From Cytophagales bacterium (lineage in GTDB: Bacteria > Bacteroidota > Bacteroidia > Cytophagales > Cyclobacteriaceae): 64,000 nucleotides of DNA. This document shows positions 8,399-17,582 of the stretch, piece after piece; the stretch's first letter is position 1, and every line of letters starts with the position of its first letter. Under the pieces are notes generated by a model, which did no database searches, was not told where the DNA came from, and saw nothing but the letters and a program-made list of their open reading frames with translations. A program made the position numbers and the translations under genes. Location: positions 62,001 through 126,000 of the forward strand of contig JAAFHY010000001.1 in assembly GCA_013298505.1 (NCBI GenBank), read 5' to 3'.

Positions 8399-9247
8399 TT
8401 ATTTCAGCCTTGCCTTAAAAAATTCCAACGAGTGCTTGTACGCATCGGCACCAAATTCTTTGTTGTATTTTGGATTGCTGGGGTTCGCAAAAGCGTGATC
8501 GGCATCATAAGACTTTACTGTCAGTTTCTTTCCGGCCTCTGCCATGTTCTTTTGAAATTTCTCAGTCAACTCCTTGCTAATCCACTTGTCTTGAGTTGGC
8601 CAGATGTCTAACACATCGCAATTCAATGTTTTCAGGCGATCTAAATTATCCTCGGGCTGACCATAATAAATGATACAAGCCGCAGCTTGTGTTCCTGCTG
8701 TGAGAGCAGCTTGCATCGATTGACCTCCACCAAAGCACCAACCGATCGTTCCAATTTTGGCGCTGGGGCCGGCAAATGCAATCGCGCTTTTTACAATCTC
8801 ATTTCCTCTGGCCTGCTTGAATTCGCCCATGAACTTGCCGGCATTTTGCGGATCAGTCGCCAGTTTTCCATCATACATGTCTAACGCAATCACGTTTACA
8901 TTGCCTAAGTCATTGTAGAAATTTTCTGCTTCACGCTTGATGTGATCATTCACTCCCCACCATTCTTGAAACACAAAAATCCAGTTGTTGGATTTTACTT
9001 TTGCTTCGATGTAATAGGCGTTCGCCTCTACACCATCGGCACATTTTAGTTTAATCATCTTTCCACCGGCTTGTGTTTCGTGCACGTAGGCCTGCGGGCT
9101 TGGATGATCGCGATTAAATTTTTTGTTGGATGCTAATACTGCAAACTTTTCAGTTGCTGAAGTATGGCAGATGGTTTCTGTCGGTTTGGTTTGCGCAATC
9201 GTGCATGCAGGCAAAACAAAAAGGAGGAAAACAATTATTTTCTTCAT
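8399..9247 (-). CDS. Exported dienelactone hydrolase family protein
   Basis: Alpha/beta hydrolase of 282 residues with a signal peptide (MKKIIVFLLFVLPACTIAQ). The dienelactone hydrolase fold is shown by FQEWWGVNDHIKREA, by the nucleophile elbow GWCFGGG in which Cys replaces the usual Ser, by DIWPTQDKWIS for the acid, and by DADHAFANPSNP for the catalytic His. True dienelactone hydrolases have the same Cys-Asp-His triad. The export signal suggests that the substrate is met in the periplasm; a lactone or ester is likely but unknown. It has its own terminator and is separated from DinB by 58 bases, so the two may share a transcript. Confidence 0.9.
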   Translation of the reverse strand: MKKIIVFLLFVLPACTIAQTKPTETICHTSATEKFAVLASNKKFNRDHPSPQAYVHETQAGGKMIKLKCADGVEANAYYIEAKVKSNNWIFVFQEWWGVNDHIKREAENFYNDLGNVNVIALDMYDGKLATDPQNAGKFMGEFKQARGNEIVKSAIAFAGPSAKIGTIGWCFGGGQSMQAALTAGTQAAACIIYYGQPEDNLDRLKTLNCDVLDIWPTQDKWISKELTEKFQKNMAEAGKKLTVKSYDADHAFANPSNPKYNKEFGADAYKHSLEFFKARLK

Positions 9248-9305
9248 GTTTATTGGGTTTAGTTGTTGTGTGCAGGTAACAGTAATATAAGTGATTTAGT
9301 TTTGA

Positions 9306-9776
9306 CTAGTCTTTCCACTGGCCGCGTTGCACCCGATCAAATGTAATCAAATCCGTATTGATCGGCTCTAGCCCGCCTTGCCGCAGCAATAGGGCAATTT
9401 GCGCACGATGGTACGATGAGTGGTTCACCAAATGCATCATGATGGTTTCCACGTTGTTGGTGTATAAGTCCCCCACATAGTTGTGATAGGTCATGTCGCG
9501 GTCAAAGTGATCCGTTTCATCCACATAAGCAATCCACTGCTCATTAGCACTAGCCACCATTTTCTGCAGCACTTCTAATGAATATTCGCCCCAAAGCTTT
9601 ACTGCCGGTGCGGGCAATCCTTTGATGCGGTGAAGCCAAAGAAACTGAGCGGCCAACACGTGGCCAAACAACGTGGTAATCTTCTCATCGCCTACGTGCT
9701 GGCGCAAGAGGCATTCCATCACTCGGTTATTGGCCCACGCATTGTATTGATATAGCTTTACAAAATACTTCTTCAT
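9306..9776 (-). CDS. DinB family protein
   Basis: Four-helix-bundle DinB-like protein of 156 residues. It carries the N-terminal YNAWANNRVME motif and the spaced histidines expected to bind a metal: the His in FGHVLAAQFLWLHR and the HLVNHSSYHRAQI motif. DinB-type proteins are putative metal-dependent thiol transferases; the exact reaction is unknown here. The start codon lies only 29 bases from the divergent amidase start, so the two promoters must overlap each other or the genes. Confidence 0.85.
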   Translation of the reverse strand: MKKYFVKLYQYNAWANNRVMECLLRQHVGDEKITTLFGHVLAAQFLWLHRIKGLPAPAVKLWGEYSLEVLQKMVASANEQWIAYVDETDHFDRDMTYHNYVGDLYTNNVETIMMHLVNHSSYHRAQIALLLRQGGLEPINTDLITFDRVQRGQWKD

Positions 9777-9805
9777 GCGTACATTTCAGTCTAAACAAAT
9801 TGAAA

Positions 9806-11458
9806 ATGAAAACGGCTTCAAGTTACAGAGTTTCTTTGATGGTGGCTTTATGCTGCGCGACAATCAACGCATTTTCGCAGGCCAAATACCCCACACAACC
9901 AATTGAGAGCTACTATGACTTGTCTTTTACACAAGCCGAGCGCGATTCCTTGTTATCCGGTTTGGCAGATTATCAAAAAGCGTTTCAATCCATTCATCAA
10001 TTTTCACTGGCAAACAGTGTCCCCATGTCTCTGGTGTTCGACCCGATACCAGTGGGAGCAAAAATAAACACACAGCAAAAACCGATCGACTGGGGATTGC
10101 CGAAAGAAGTCGCGCTGCCAGCCAACAAAGCAGATCTTGCCTTTTACCCGGTTTACAAATTGGCGGTTCTCATCAAAACCAAAAAGGTCACTTCCACCGA
10201 ATTGACCAAACTCTATTTAAGCCGCCTAAAAAAATATGCCGACACGCTGCAATGTGCTATTTCGATTTTAGAAGAAAGTGCCTTAAAGCAGGCAAAGCAA
10301 GCCGATGAAGAAATAGCGAAGGGAAAATACCGCGGCCCGCTGCATGGCATTCCTTATGGGATTAAGGATTTGCTAACGGTAGAAGGAACAGAGACCACCT
10401 GGGGCGCGGCACCATTCAAAGGACAAACCATTCATGAAACGGCTACTGTAGTTAAGAAACTGGAGCAAGCGGGCGCAGTGTTGGTTGTAAAGTTAACGCT
10501 CGGGGCACTGGCGATGGGCGATATCTGGTATGGTGGCGTCACTAAAAATCCTTGGAACTTAAAAGATGGATCCAGCGGCTCATCGGCCGGATCAGCTTCT
10601 GCTACTGTGGCTGGCTTGGTTGCATTCGCCATTGGCACCGAAACACTAGGCTCGATTGTTTCTCCTTCCACACGTTGCGGTGCGAGCGGCTTGCGCCCTA
10701 CCTTCGGAGCGGTAAGTCGACATGGTGCCATGGCGTTAAGCTACAGCATGGACAAAATTGGTCCGTTGTGCCGATCCGCGTTTGACTGTGCGTTGGTGTT
10801 CGATGCAATGCGCGGAGAAGACGACCAAGATCGCTCGACACGTGCAGCGGCATTTAACTACTCGTCAAAAACATCCATCAAAAAATTAAGAGTAGGATAT
10901 TTTAAAAAATGGTTTGAAGGGACCTATCCATCCAAAGCAAACGATGAAAAAACATTGGAAGATTTAAAAAAATTAGGCGTTGAATTAATTCCACTCGAGT
11001 GGGATTCTAAAATTCCGATCGCAGCCGTGCGCCTGATGCTGACTGCGGAGGCGGCTGCGTCTTTTGATGAACTGACACGATCCAACCGCGATAGCCTCAT
11101 GACTGATCAACGAAAGTGGGCTTGGCCCAATACATTTCGCGCGGCTCGCTTTATTCCGGCAGTAGAATATATCAACGCATCGCGGCTTCGGCATCAATTG
11201 ATTCAGGCGTTTTATGCGGCAACCAAAGATTTTGACGTGATCGTCACGCCCAGCTTTGGTGGCAATCAATTACTAACGACAAACCTTACGGGAAATCCTT
11301 GTGTAGTCGTGCCCAATGGTTTTAATGACAAGGGCAGCCCAACCAGCATTTCTTTTTTAGGAAGATTGTATGGAGAGGCAGAAATTATTTCACTCGTGCG
11401 CGCCTATCAGGAGGCTACTGGGTGGGAAGATAAAGTGCCGCCACTATTTAGGAATTAA
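9806..11458 (+). CDS. Exported amidase (amidase signature family)
   Basis: Amidase-signature hydrolase of 550 residues. The ORF track begins at a TTG; I use the ATG two codons later, which leaves a signal peptide ending near NAFSQA. The Ser-cisSer-Lys triad is present: Lys in PYGIKDLL, the cis-Ser in the SSGSSAGSASA glycine/serine-rich loop, and the nucleophile Ser in ETLGSIVSPS. An N-terminal extension of about 100 residues precedes the domain. The closest cytosolic relative is GatA, but export, the extension and the absence of gatB/C argue against tRNA amidation. A secreted amidase acting on environmental or peptide amides is likely. Confidence 0.9.
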   Translation: MKTASSYRVSLMVALCCATINAFSQAKYPTQPIESYYDLSFTQAERDSLLSGLADYQKAFQSIHQFSLANSVPMSLVFDPIPVGAKINTQQKPIDWGLPKEVALPANKADLAFYPVYKLAVLIKTKKVTSTELTKLYLSRLKKYADTLQCAISILEESALKQAKQADEEIAKGKYRGPLHGIPYGIKDLLTVEGTETTWGAAPFKGQTIHETATVVKKLEQAGAVLVVKLTLGALAMGDIWYGGVTKNPWNLKDGSSGSSAGSASATVAGLVAFAIGTETLGSIVSPSTRCGASGLRPTFGAVSRHGAMALSYSMDKIGPLCRSAFDCALVFDAMRGEDDQDRSTRAAAFNYSSKTSIKKLRVGYFKKWFEGTYPSKANDEKTLEDLKKLGVELIPLEWDSKIPIAAVRLMLTAEAAASFDELTRSNRDSLMTDQRKWAWPNTFRAARFIPAVEYINASRLRHQLIQAFYAATKDFDVIVTPSFGGNQLLTTNLTGNPCVVVPNGFNDKGSPTSISFLGRLYGEAEIISLVRAYQEATGWEDKVPPLFRN

Positions 11459-11460
11459 TT

Positions 11461-11488
11461 AAGCAACGGAAACAAACATCAGTTGCTT
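11461..11488 (+). terminator. Weak stem-loop between convergent genes
   Basis: AAGCAAC-N14-GTTGCTT followed by TTATA, directly after the amidase stop codon and overlapping the end of the opposing gene. The stem is short, so this is a tentative terminator. Confidence 0.4.
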
Positions 11489-11835
11489 TTATAATTCATG
11501 GATAATCCGGTATCTCCAACAACCTTTAGTTGAACTGCAGCCTCTGCTTCAGAATTATTACTAATCACCAAGGCGGTATTTGATTCAACTCGCACTTGCA
11601 CAGTTTGGCCCGGGGCAACCGTTAATCCGGAATGCCTTCCGCCACCAATCGGTGCACGATGAATCTCAATCTCACTTTCAGAAACGTTTTTTAGTTTCAC
11701 ACGAAACGACCCATGTGTATTATCGCCCAACAAAAATCGTTCTTTCGATTTGATGTAGGTGGTAGAGTGAAGCGAACATGACCATAGTAGCGAAACACAA
11801 AAAATAATTGCTACGCAGTATTTTATTTTTTTCAT
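11479..11835 (-). CDS. Small lipoprotein of unknown function
   Basis: Hypothetical lipoprotein of 118 residues. The signal sequence ends in a good lipobox (SLLWSC, Cys at about 20). The mature part is about 95 residues of alternating polar and hydrophobic strands (FRVKLKNVSESEIEIHRAPIGGG, VAPGQTVQVRVESNTALVISN), suggesting a small beta-sandwich. I do not recognise a family. The gene is convergent with the amidase and has about 220 bases of upstream non-coding sequence in which I see no clear promoter. Confidence 0.7.
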   Translation of the reverse strand: MKKIKYCVAIIFCVSLLWSCSLHSTTYIKSKERFLLGDNTHGSFRVKLKNVSESEIEIHRAPIGGGRHSGLTVAPGQTVQVRVESNTALVISNNSEAEAAVQLKVVGDTGLSMNYKSN

Positions 11836-12052
11836 AGAATAGGGGGTTTCTTTGAATCAAATATGGAGCATTGCTATGTAACTAATTGTAAAAGGTGGTA
11901 ATAGATTGTGTGTTTCGATGTAGGTCTCAAAAGCAAACCTGAACTGATTCCACTTAACAGCGCTAAGCATAAAGCTCCGCCCCTGTTCAAAAGCTGCGCT
12001 GTTCTTTCTTGGTTAACATCTGTTTTCGCACTCGTACAAAGTAGGCACCAAA

Positions 12053-13015
12053 TTACTTTGAAACTCTCTCCAGCCCTTCTTTTGCTTCTTTTAGATTCCC
12101 ATCAAGTTTCAATGCGGTTTCAAATAATTTTTTTGCTTCGGCCTTGCTGCCTTTCTTTTCTTTGATCTGCGCCAAGCGCATATTCGCACCCGCGTGCGAT
12201 GGTTCGTTTTGTGCGGGCGTATGCGTTAAGTATTTTTTAAGACACTCTTCGCCACGCTCTAATTTTTGTCCACTCAAAGCTGAAGTTTTTCCAATTTGAT
12301 AAATGGACGTGTAGTCTTCAGGGTTTTTCTTCAGGGCTTCTTCAAAAAGCGTAAATGCCTTTTCGTATTGCTTTTGGCCTGTGTAGAAATTGGCCAACCC
12401 CGATACATAATTAGGATCCACTTTCACCATCTCTAAAAATTCTTTTTCGGCTTCTGCCGGTTTCTTTTCACGCATGAGTATGTTTCCCATTTGCAAATGT
12501 CCCTCTGCTGGTTTCAATTTCTTAATTTGCGTTGCTACCTCTTTTGCTTTTTCCATGCTGCCGCCCATAAAACCTGGTGCTTGGGTATAATAAGAAATCA
12601 ACGCTGTTCGCGACTCTATGTTTTTAGGATCAAGAGCGATGGCCGCTTCCCACGCCCGCTTCATTTTTGGGGCAAGCATCCCTTGCTTTAGCACGTTGGC
12701 ATTTTGCGCAATTGTGCCATACGTGTTTCCTAGCCAATTGTGATAATCGGCTACTTTATCGTTCGTATCAACGGCCTCTTCAAAATAGTCGGCAGCATCG
12801 TCATAATTTTTTTCGTCAAAGGCCACACGGCCTAAGTAGTAACGGGCTGCTGCATAGTCGGCCTCTTTTTCGCCAATGGGGTTCAATATTTTTTTTGCTT
12901 GCTCCAACTGGCCTTTTTCATATAAGCCTTTGGCCTGCTCTAATTTAGTTTGGGTAAAAGCAAACACGGTTGTTAGCAACAAAAAAGAAACGGTTAAATA
13001 AATCAATTTGCTCAT
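12053..13015 (-). CDS. Exported tetratricopeptide repeat protein
   Basis: TPR protein of 320 residues with a signal peptide (MSKLIYLTVSFLLLTTVFAFTQ). At least six TPR-like helix pairs are visible: AKGLYEKGQLEQAKKIL, ARYYLGRVAFDEKNYDDAADYF, DYHNWLGNTYG, then units around AEGHLQMGNILMREKKPAEAEKEF, NFYTGQKQYEKAFTLFEEAL and the C-terminal AQIKEKKGSKAEAKKLF. There is no enzymatic domain. TPR proteins of this kind act as protein-interaction scaffolds; the partner is unknown. It is transcribed alone and away from the PhoD gene. Confidence 0.88.
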   Translation of the reverse strand: MSKLIYLTVSFLLLTTVFAFTQTKLEQAKGLYEKGQLEQAKKILNPIGEKEADYAAARYYLGRVAFDEKNYDDAADYFEEAVDTNDKVADYHNWLGNTYGTIAQNANVLKQGMLAPKMKRAWEAAIALDPKNIESRTALISYYTQAPGFMGGSMEKAKEVATQIKKLKPAEGHLQMGNILMREKKPAEAEKEFLEMVKVDPNYVSGLANFYTGQKQYEKAFTLFEEALKKNPEDYTSIYQIGKTSALSGQKLERGEECLKKYLTHTPAQNEPSHAGANMRLAQIKEKKGSKAEAKKLFETALKLDGNLKEAKEGLERVSK

Positions 13016-13178
13016 GGTAGTTTAAATTTATAATGATCTCTAGTGATAAGACTGGAAAAACAGCAAAAGGGTTGTCTGGCTAAGTAAAATTGTGCTGATT
13101 TGTTTTAATAGTAAGATAACTTGTACGGTTTCAACGATAAGTTGATAGTGGTTAGCTTGCACATTAATCGTAAAGTCT

Positions 13179-14705
13179 ATGATCAAATACCTATTCCTAA
13201 TTAGTGGCTTCTTTGTTTTTAGCTGTTCGCTGAAAAAGCAACCAAAGTCAATCAAATTCAAACAAGAAGTTTCCATTCATTTTGATTCGTTGCTGCGGCC
13301 ATTTTATCATGGCGTGGCTTCGGGCGATCCGCTTCCCGATCGCGTCATCATCTGGACGCGCATTACACCAGAAGATTCTGTCAATTCCATTTCTGTAAAA
13401 TGGGAAGTGGCCGAAGATGAAAAGTTTTCTTCCGTTTATCAATCCGATACGCTTTCCACTTACCCCTCTCGCGATTATACCGTAAAGATAGATGTTGATG
13501 CGCTAAAGCCCGATCGTATTTATTATTACCGCTTTACTTCACTAGGAAAAACTTCTATTATTGGCCGCACAAAAACAGCTCCTGTTTTGGCAAAAGATAG
13601 TTTGAAATTTGCTGTCGCCAGTTGTGCCAATTGGGAGTTTGGTTTTTTTAATCCGTACGATAAATTGGCCGATCAACCTGTGCTAGATGCAGTGCTACAC
13701 CTTGGTGATTATATATACGAATACGGTGTTGGTAAATATGGAGACACCACCATTGGAAGAATTAACATTCCCGCGCACGAAATTATCAGCCTGCAAGATT
13801 ATCGCACACGCTACTCGTTGTACCGACTCGATAAAGGTTTGCGCAGAGTGCATCAGCAGCATCCCTTCATTGCGATTTGGGACGACCACGAAATTGCCAA
13901 CAACTCTACCGTAACGGGCGCGCAAAATCACCAGCCCGATGAAGGCGATTACCAAAAAAGAAAAGCGGCAGCGCGGCAAACTTATTACGAGTGGATGCCC
14001 ATCCGCGAAAGCAACGATTTGTATCGCTCATTTTCTTTTGGCCCCTTGGCCGATGTGATTATGCTTGATGAACGCCTAGCAGGCCGCGATGTAGAAATAA
14101 CCGACATCAATAATCCCGAACTGAAAAGCAAAGAACGATCCATGCTAGGAGACACCCAATTACAATGGTTTGAAAATTCTTTAAAATCATCTACCGCCAC
14201 TTGGAAAGTGATTGGCAACCAAGTGATCTTTTCAGATGTATTTATAAAAGATATTTACCCGAAGATGGAGCGCAATCTCGATTCGTGGGATGGTTTCCCG
14301 ACCGAAAAGAAAAAAATAGTCGATTTTATCAGAGCCAATAAAATTCAAGATATCATCATCACCTCGGGCGACACACACGCTTCGTGGGCGATTGAAGCCG
14401 CTGTAGATATAACGAAAAACTATAAACCCTTTGCGGTTGAGTTTGGTGTTACCAGTATTTCATCAGGAAACTTGGACGAACGAAAATCAGCAGACACCGT
14501 AAAATTGATGGAGCAAGCGTTGCTAAAAAGAAACCCGCACATCAAGTACAACAATCACCGCGATCACGGCTATCTACTGCTCACACTCTACCCAACCAAA
14601 ACTAAAGCCGAATGGTATTTTATAGAAACATTGAAAAAACCTGAGTCGAGCGAATATCTTGGAAAACGAGTGGATGTAAAAAAGGGAGAGTCAAAATTAA
14701 AATAA
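13179..14705 (+). CDS. PhoD-like alkaline phosphatase / phosphodiesterase lipoprotein
   Basis: 508-residue secreted metallophosphatase. The N-terminus is a lipoprotein signal (SGFFVFSC, Cys near 16). An N-terminal Fn3-like PhoD domain (FYHGVASGDPLPDRVIIWTRI...) leads into the metallophosphoesterase core: ASCANWEFGFF, HLGDYIYEYG, the WDDHEIANNS block, GNQVIFSD and ITSGDTHASWAIE. These are the Fe/Ca-binding positions of the PhoD family, which hydrolyse phosphate mono- and diesters outside the cytoplasm. The next gene follows 38 bases later and is probably co-transcribed. No Pho box was identified. Confidence 0.9.
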   Translation: MIKYLFLISGFFVFSCSLKKQPKSIKFKQEVSIHFDSLLRPFYHGVASGDPLPDRVIIWTRITPEDSVNSISVKWEVAEDEKFSSVYQSDTLSTYPSRDYTVKIDVDALKPDRIYYYRFTSLGKTSIIGRTKTAPVLAKDSLKFAVASCANWEFGFFNPYDKLADQPVLDAVLHLGDYIYEYGVGKYGDTTIGRINIPAHEIISLQDYRTRYSLYRLDKGLRRVHQQHPFIAIWDDHEIANNSTVTGAQNHQPDEGDYQKRKAAARQTYYEWMPIRESNDLYRSFSFGPLADVIMLDERLAGRDVEITDINNPELKSKERSMLGDTQLQWFENSLKSSTATWKVIGNQVIFSDVFIKDIYPKMERNLDSWDGFPTEKKKIVDFIRANKIQDIIITSGDTHASWAIEAAVDITKNYKPFAVEFGVTSISSGNLDERKSADTVKLMEQALLKRNPHIKYNNHRDHGYLLLTLYPTKTKAEWYFIETLKKPESSEYLGKRVDVKKGESKLK

Positions 14706-14743
14706 CAGAGTACTCATTTCGTTGGCACTAAAACAAAATAAAA

Positions 14744-15286
14744 GTGAAAGCCATTTTATCATTCATCGCAGCATTGGTTATTCATCAAGCAGCCAATGCA
14801 CAAGTAGTGGGCAAGCAATTTCCTGAAATGATTGCCGAAACCGTTGAAGACAAAAAAGTGAATTTGCCATTGGATGTGGGCGGTAAGTATACGCTACTTG
14901 GCCTTGCGTACAGCAAAAAGTCAGAAGACGAACTCAACACATGGTTTAGCCCCGTCTTTAACAAATTTATTCGCAAACCAGAAGGGATGATGGCCGGCAT
15001 GGGCTATGATGTGAATGTTTACTTTGTACCGATGTTTACGGGCGTAAATGCAGCCGCTACGGGTACGGCCAAAAAGAAAGCCATCAAAAATGTAGACCCA
15101 CAGCTGTTGCCCTATATTTTATTTTACAAAGGCGAATTAAAAAAATACAAAGAGGCACTTGATTTTGAGAAGAGAGATATCCCCTATTTTTTTGTTTTAG
15201 ATCAAGCTGGAAAAATAGTGTACGCCACCTCTGGTGCTTTTTCTGAAACGAAGATGGATGCGGTGGAAGAAGCGATTCAGGATTGA
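14744..15286 (+). CDS. Exported thioredoxin-fold protein without a CxxC site
   Basis: 180 residues starting at a GTG; the signal peptide (KAILSFIAALVIHQAANAQ) begins immediately after it, which supports this start. The body has the order of a redoxin/thioredoxin fold (VGKQFPEMIAETVEDKKV, YTLLGLAYS, then IPYFFVLDQAGKIVYATSG). The cysteine pair normally following the second strand is absent (AYSKKSED), so it cannot be a standard thiol oxidoreductase. It may be a binding or assembly protein. It is 38 bases downstream of the PhoD gene on the same strand, suggesting an operon. Confidence 0.7.
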   Translation: MKAILSFIAALVIHQAANAQVVGKQFPEMIAETVEDKKVNLPLDVGGKYTLLGLAYSKKSEDELNTWFSPVFNKFIRKPEGMMAGMGYDVNVYFVPMFTGVNAAATGTAKKKAIKNVDPQLLPYILFYKGELKKYKEALDFEKRDIPYFFVLDQAGKIVYATSGAFSETKMDAVEEAIQD

Positions 15287-15336
15287 GATTACGGTATCAA
15301 AAAGTTGTGTGTGATAGAAGTAAAAACTAAAAACAA

Positions 15337-15927
15337 ATGAAAAAGACTAAAGTGTTCCTCATTATTTTTATATCTCTATTTTTAATAGTATTGATATTCT
15401 TATTTATCAACAGAGATAAATTTGTTTACGTTGGTTCTGTGGACTACGTTGAGGTTGACTGCAATAAAAAAAGCGAAATACTAAGTGAAGTCTATATAAG
15501 TGACCAAAAGATAAGACGAGAGAATAATCTAATTAAGTATGCAAAAGAAGACCATAGGAATCAAGAATTGGTCATAAGTATAATTGAGAAATGCGGAATG
15601 CCGACCTTACATGAAGTGAACCAAGAACAAATGAATGCAATCTGGCTGGGATTGCAACATACAGAAGATAAATATAGAATAAAGTATTTTCCTCTTATTG
15701 AAAAAGCTGTCAAAAATGGCGACTTAAGCAAAGAGCAATACGCATTAATGAAAGATCGGATTCTAATGGATGAGGGTAAACCACAAATATTTGGAAGCCA
15801 AATTAAAAATGGCAAATTGTATGATTTAGAAGAACCAGAAACTGTTAATGAAAGAAGACTGGAAATGGGATTAGAACCGATAGAAGATTATCTAAAAAGA
15901 TTTGACATTACATTTAACGCTAACTAG
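15337..15927 (+). CDS. DUF6624-like membrane-anchored protein
   Basis: 196 residues with one N-terminal transmembrane segment (VFLIIFISLFLIVLIFLFI) and an extracytoplasmic domain. Motifs match what I recall of DUF6624: SDQKIRREN, then ELVISIIEKCGMPTLHEV, the WLGLQHTE helix, the ALMKDRILMDEGKPQIFGSQI segment and the closing NERRLEMGLEPIEDY. The function of the family is unknown. This gene and the broken gene after it are richer in A and T than their neighbours, which could mean recent acquisition. Confidence 0.7.
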   Translation: MKKTKVFLIIFISLFLIVLIFLFINRDKFVYVGSVDYVEVDCNKKSEILSEVYISDQKIRRENNLIKYAKEDHRNQELVISIIEKCGMPTLHEVNQEQMNAIWLGLQHTEDKYRIKYFPLIEKAVKNGDLSKEQYALMKDRILMDEGKPQIFGSQIKNGKLYDLEEPETVNERRLEMGLEPIEDYLKRFDITFNAN

Positions 15928-16052
15928 AAAGACTACACACAACAAGCTATAAACATATGCTGTATCATAGTTTCCAATTGCATCGTACGTGATAATTGTC
16001 AACCACAAATGTGACTTTTATGGTCGAAGGATGCTTACAGGATAAACGACAT

Positions 16053-16517
16053 ATGAAAATACTAACCTTATCGGCATTCCTATTGACAGTTATTCATCTT
16101 AGCTCTTGTAAAACGTGACAAGCACAAAACGAAAAAATTTCATTTTATATCATGGTTAGCGACTTTCACGGAGCAGATGGGTATACGCTTCAATATTTAG
16201 TTACCGAGGACAGCATAAAAATGTTTTCTGATTGTGACTTTGAAGGTTGCAAAGACAGCGTAATCTATAGACAAGGACTTTCCTCGGATATTGTTTCGGG
16301 GTTTTCAAAAATGGTTTATGATATTCGACTTGATACGCTAAAAACAAGATATGTTGAGAGCGGTTTTGATGGACTTCGAAGAACTATTTCCTATCAGCGA
16401 AATTCGGACAGGTCAAAGTTCATTCTCTTGGAACGATACAACCATCCAACAGTTGACTCGTTGGTATCAGGAATAAGGGAATTAATTAGAGACAGAAAAT
16501 ATAGAGAAATGAGGTGA
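16053..16517 (+). pseudogene. Lipoprotein gene interrupted by an in-frame TGA
   Basis: The ORF track lists only 16152-16517. The same frame extends back to an ATG at 16053 that opens a good lipoprotein signal (MKILTLSAFLL...HLSSCKT), followed by TGA at 16116-16118 and then QAQNEKISF running into the listed ORF. The signal peptide and lipobox in frame with the body show that the TGA is a nonsense change (or a sequencing error). The 121-residue remainder is polar, with alternating strands (EDSIKMFSDCDFEGCKDSVIYR), and matches no family I know. If 16152 were used as a start, the product would lose its export signal. Confidence 0.75.
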
Positions 16518-16619
16518 ATTTGCTGCTCACGATTCGGTATCTCCCGTTGATGATATTACAGGGTTGAGTCTTCTTCTAATCAATTAACCATGTTTGAATA
16601 AATTCCATAATTTTTCCGA

Positions 16620-17582
16620 ATGAATAATCCTTCAGACATTACCAAAGAAAGCATTACCCAAGCGCAAGAGCGCATCAAGCACTACATAGAGCACACACCT
16701 GTGCTCACCAGCAACAGCTTAAATGAACTGGCCGGATGCCAACTTTTTTTTAAGTGCGAAAATTTTCAAAAGGTGGGAGCCTTTAAGGCACGTGGCGCCA
16801 TGAATGCCGCTCTCTCGCTCACAGAAGAAGAACGAAAAAAAGGATTGGCCACCCACTCATCGGGCAACCATGCGCAGGCACTGGCGAGGGCGGCAAAAAT
16901 TTTAAATACAAAATCATACATCGTTATGCCACGCACCGCACCCGAAATAAAAAAGAAAGGCGTTAGAGCTTTTGGCGGTGAGATTTTTGAGTGCGAGCCA
17001 ACGCTGCAAGCACGTGAAGAAACATTGGCCAATGTGATTGCAAAAACCGGATCAACAGAAATACATCCATTCAACAATTATAAAGTAATGGAAGGCCAGG
17101 CAACTTGCGCCAAAGAATTGTTTGAACAGGCAGGCCAACTCGATATTGTGATGGCACCAGTGGGCGGTGGAGGTTTGTTAAGTGGCACTGCCCTAGCGGC
17201 AAAGTTTTTTTCGCCTACTACAAAGGTAATTGCAGGCGAGCCTGCTGGCTCTGACGATGCTTATCGGGCGATGCAATCAGGAAAAATTGAACAAGCACAA
17301 TCCAACACAATTGCTGATGGATTGCTTACTTCGTTAGGGGATAAAACGTTTCCAATCATCTATGAAAATGTGAAAGAAATCATCACCGTAACCGATGAAG
17401 AAATCATTGCTGCTATGCGTTTGATTTGGGAGCGTTTGAAAATCATCGTTGAAACTTCGTGTGCCGTGCCTTTTGCAGCTGTGCTAAAAGATAAAGAAAA
17501 ATTTAGCGGCAAGCGTGTTGGAATTATCCTTACGGGAGGCAACGTAGACTTGGAAAAAATAGGAAAGTGGTTTGCTAGTTGA
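16620..17582 (+). CDS. PLP-dependent threonine/serine dehydratase (or serine racemase)
   Basis: 320-residue fold-type II PLP enzyme. The PLP lysine is in VGAFKARGAMNA, the SSGNHAQALA loop binds the substrate carboxylate, and GGGGLLSG binds the cofactor phosphate. It lacks the C-terminal ACT-like regulatory domain of biosynthetic IlvA, so it belongs to the short catabolic threonine ammonia-lyase / serine racemase group, which make 2-oxobutyrate or pyruvate plus ammonia. Which activity dominates cannot be told from sequence. The gene overlaps the convergent rhodanese gene by 8 bases at their 3' ends. Confidence 0.88.
   Translation: MNNPSDITKESITQAQERIKHYIEHTPVLTSNSLNELAGCQLFFKCENFQKVGAFKARGAMNAALSLTEEERKKGLATHSSGNHAQALARAAKILNTKSYIVMPRTAPEIKKKGVRAFGGEIFECEPTLQAREETLANVIAKTGSTEIHPFNNYKVMEGQATCAKELFEQAGQLDIVMAPVGGGGLLSGTALAAKFFSPTTKVIAGEPAGSDDAYRAMQSGKIEQAQSNTIADGLLTSLGDKTFPIIYENVKEIITVTDEEIIAAMRLIWERLKIIVETSCAVPFAAVLKDKEKFSGKRVGIILTGGNVDLEKIGKWFAS

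Noticed and set aside
13040-13276. 78-residue minus-strand ORF at the PhoD start
   Set aside because: Overlaps the PhoD signal peptide on the other strand and has no recognisable feature.
16116-16118. TGA as a selenocysteine codon
   Set aside because: No SECIS-like hairpin seen after it, no selenoprotein family, and it falls just after a lipobox; nonsense mutation or sequencing error is simpler.
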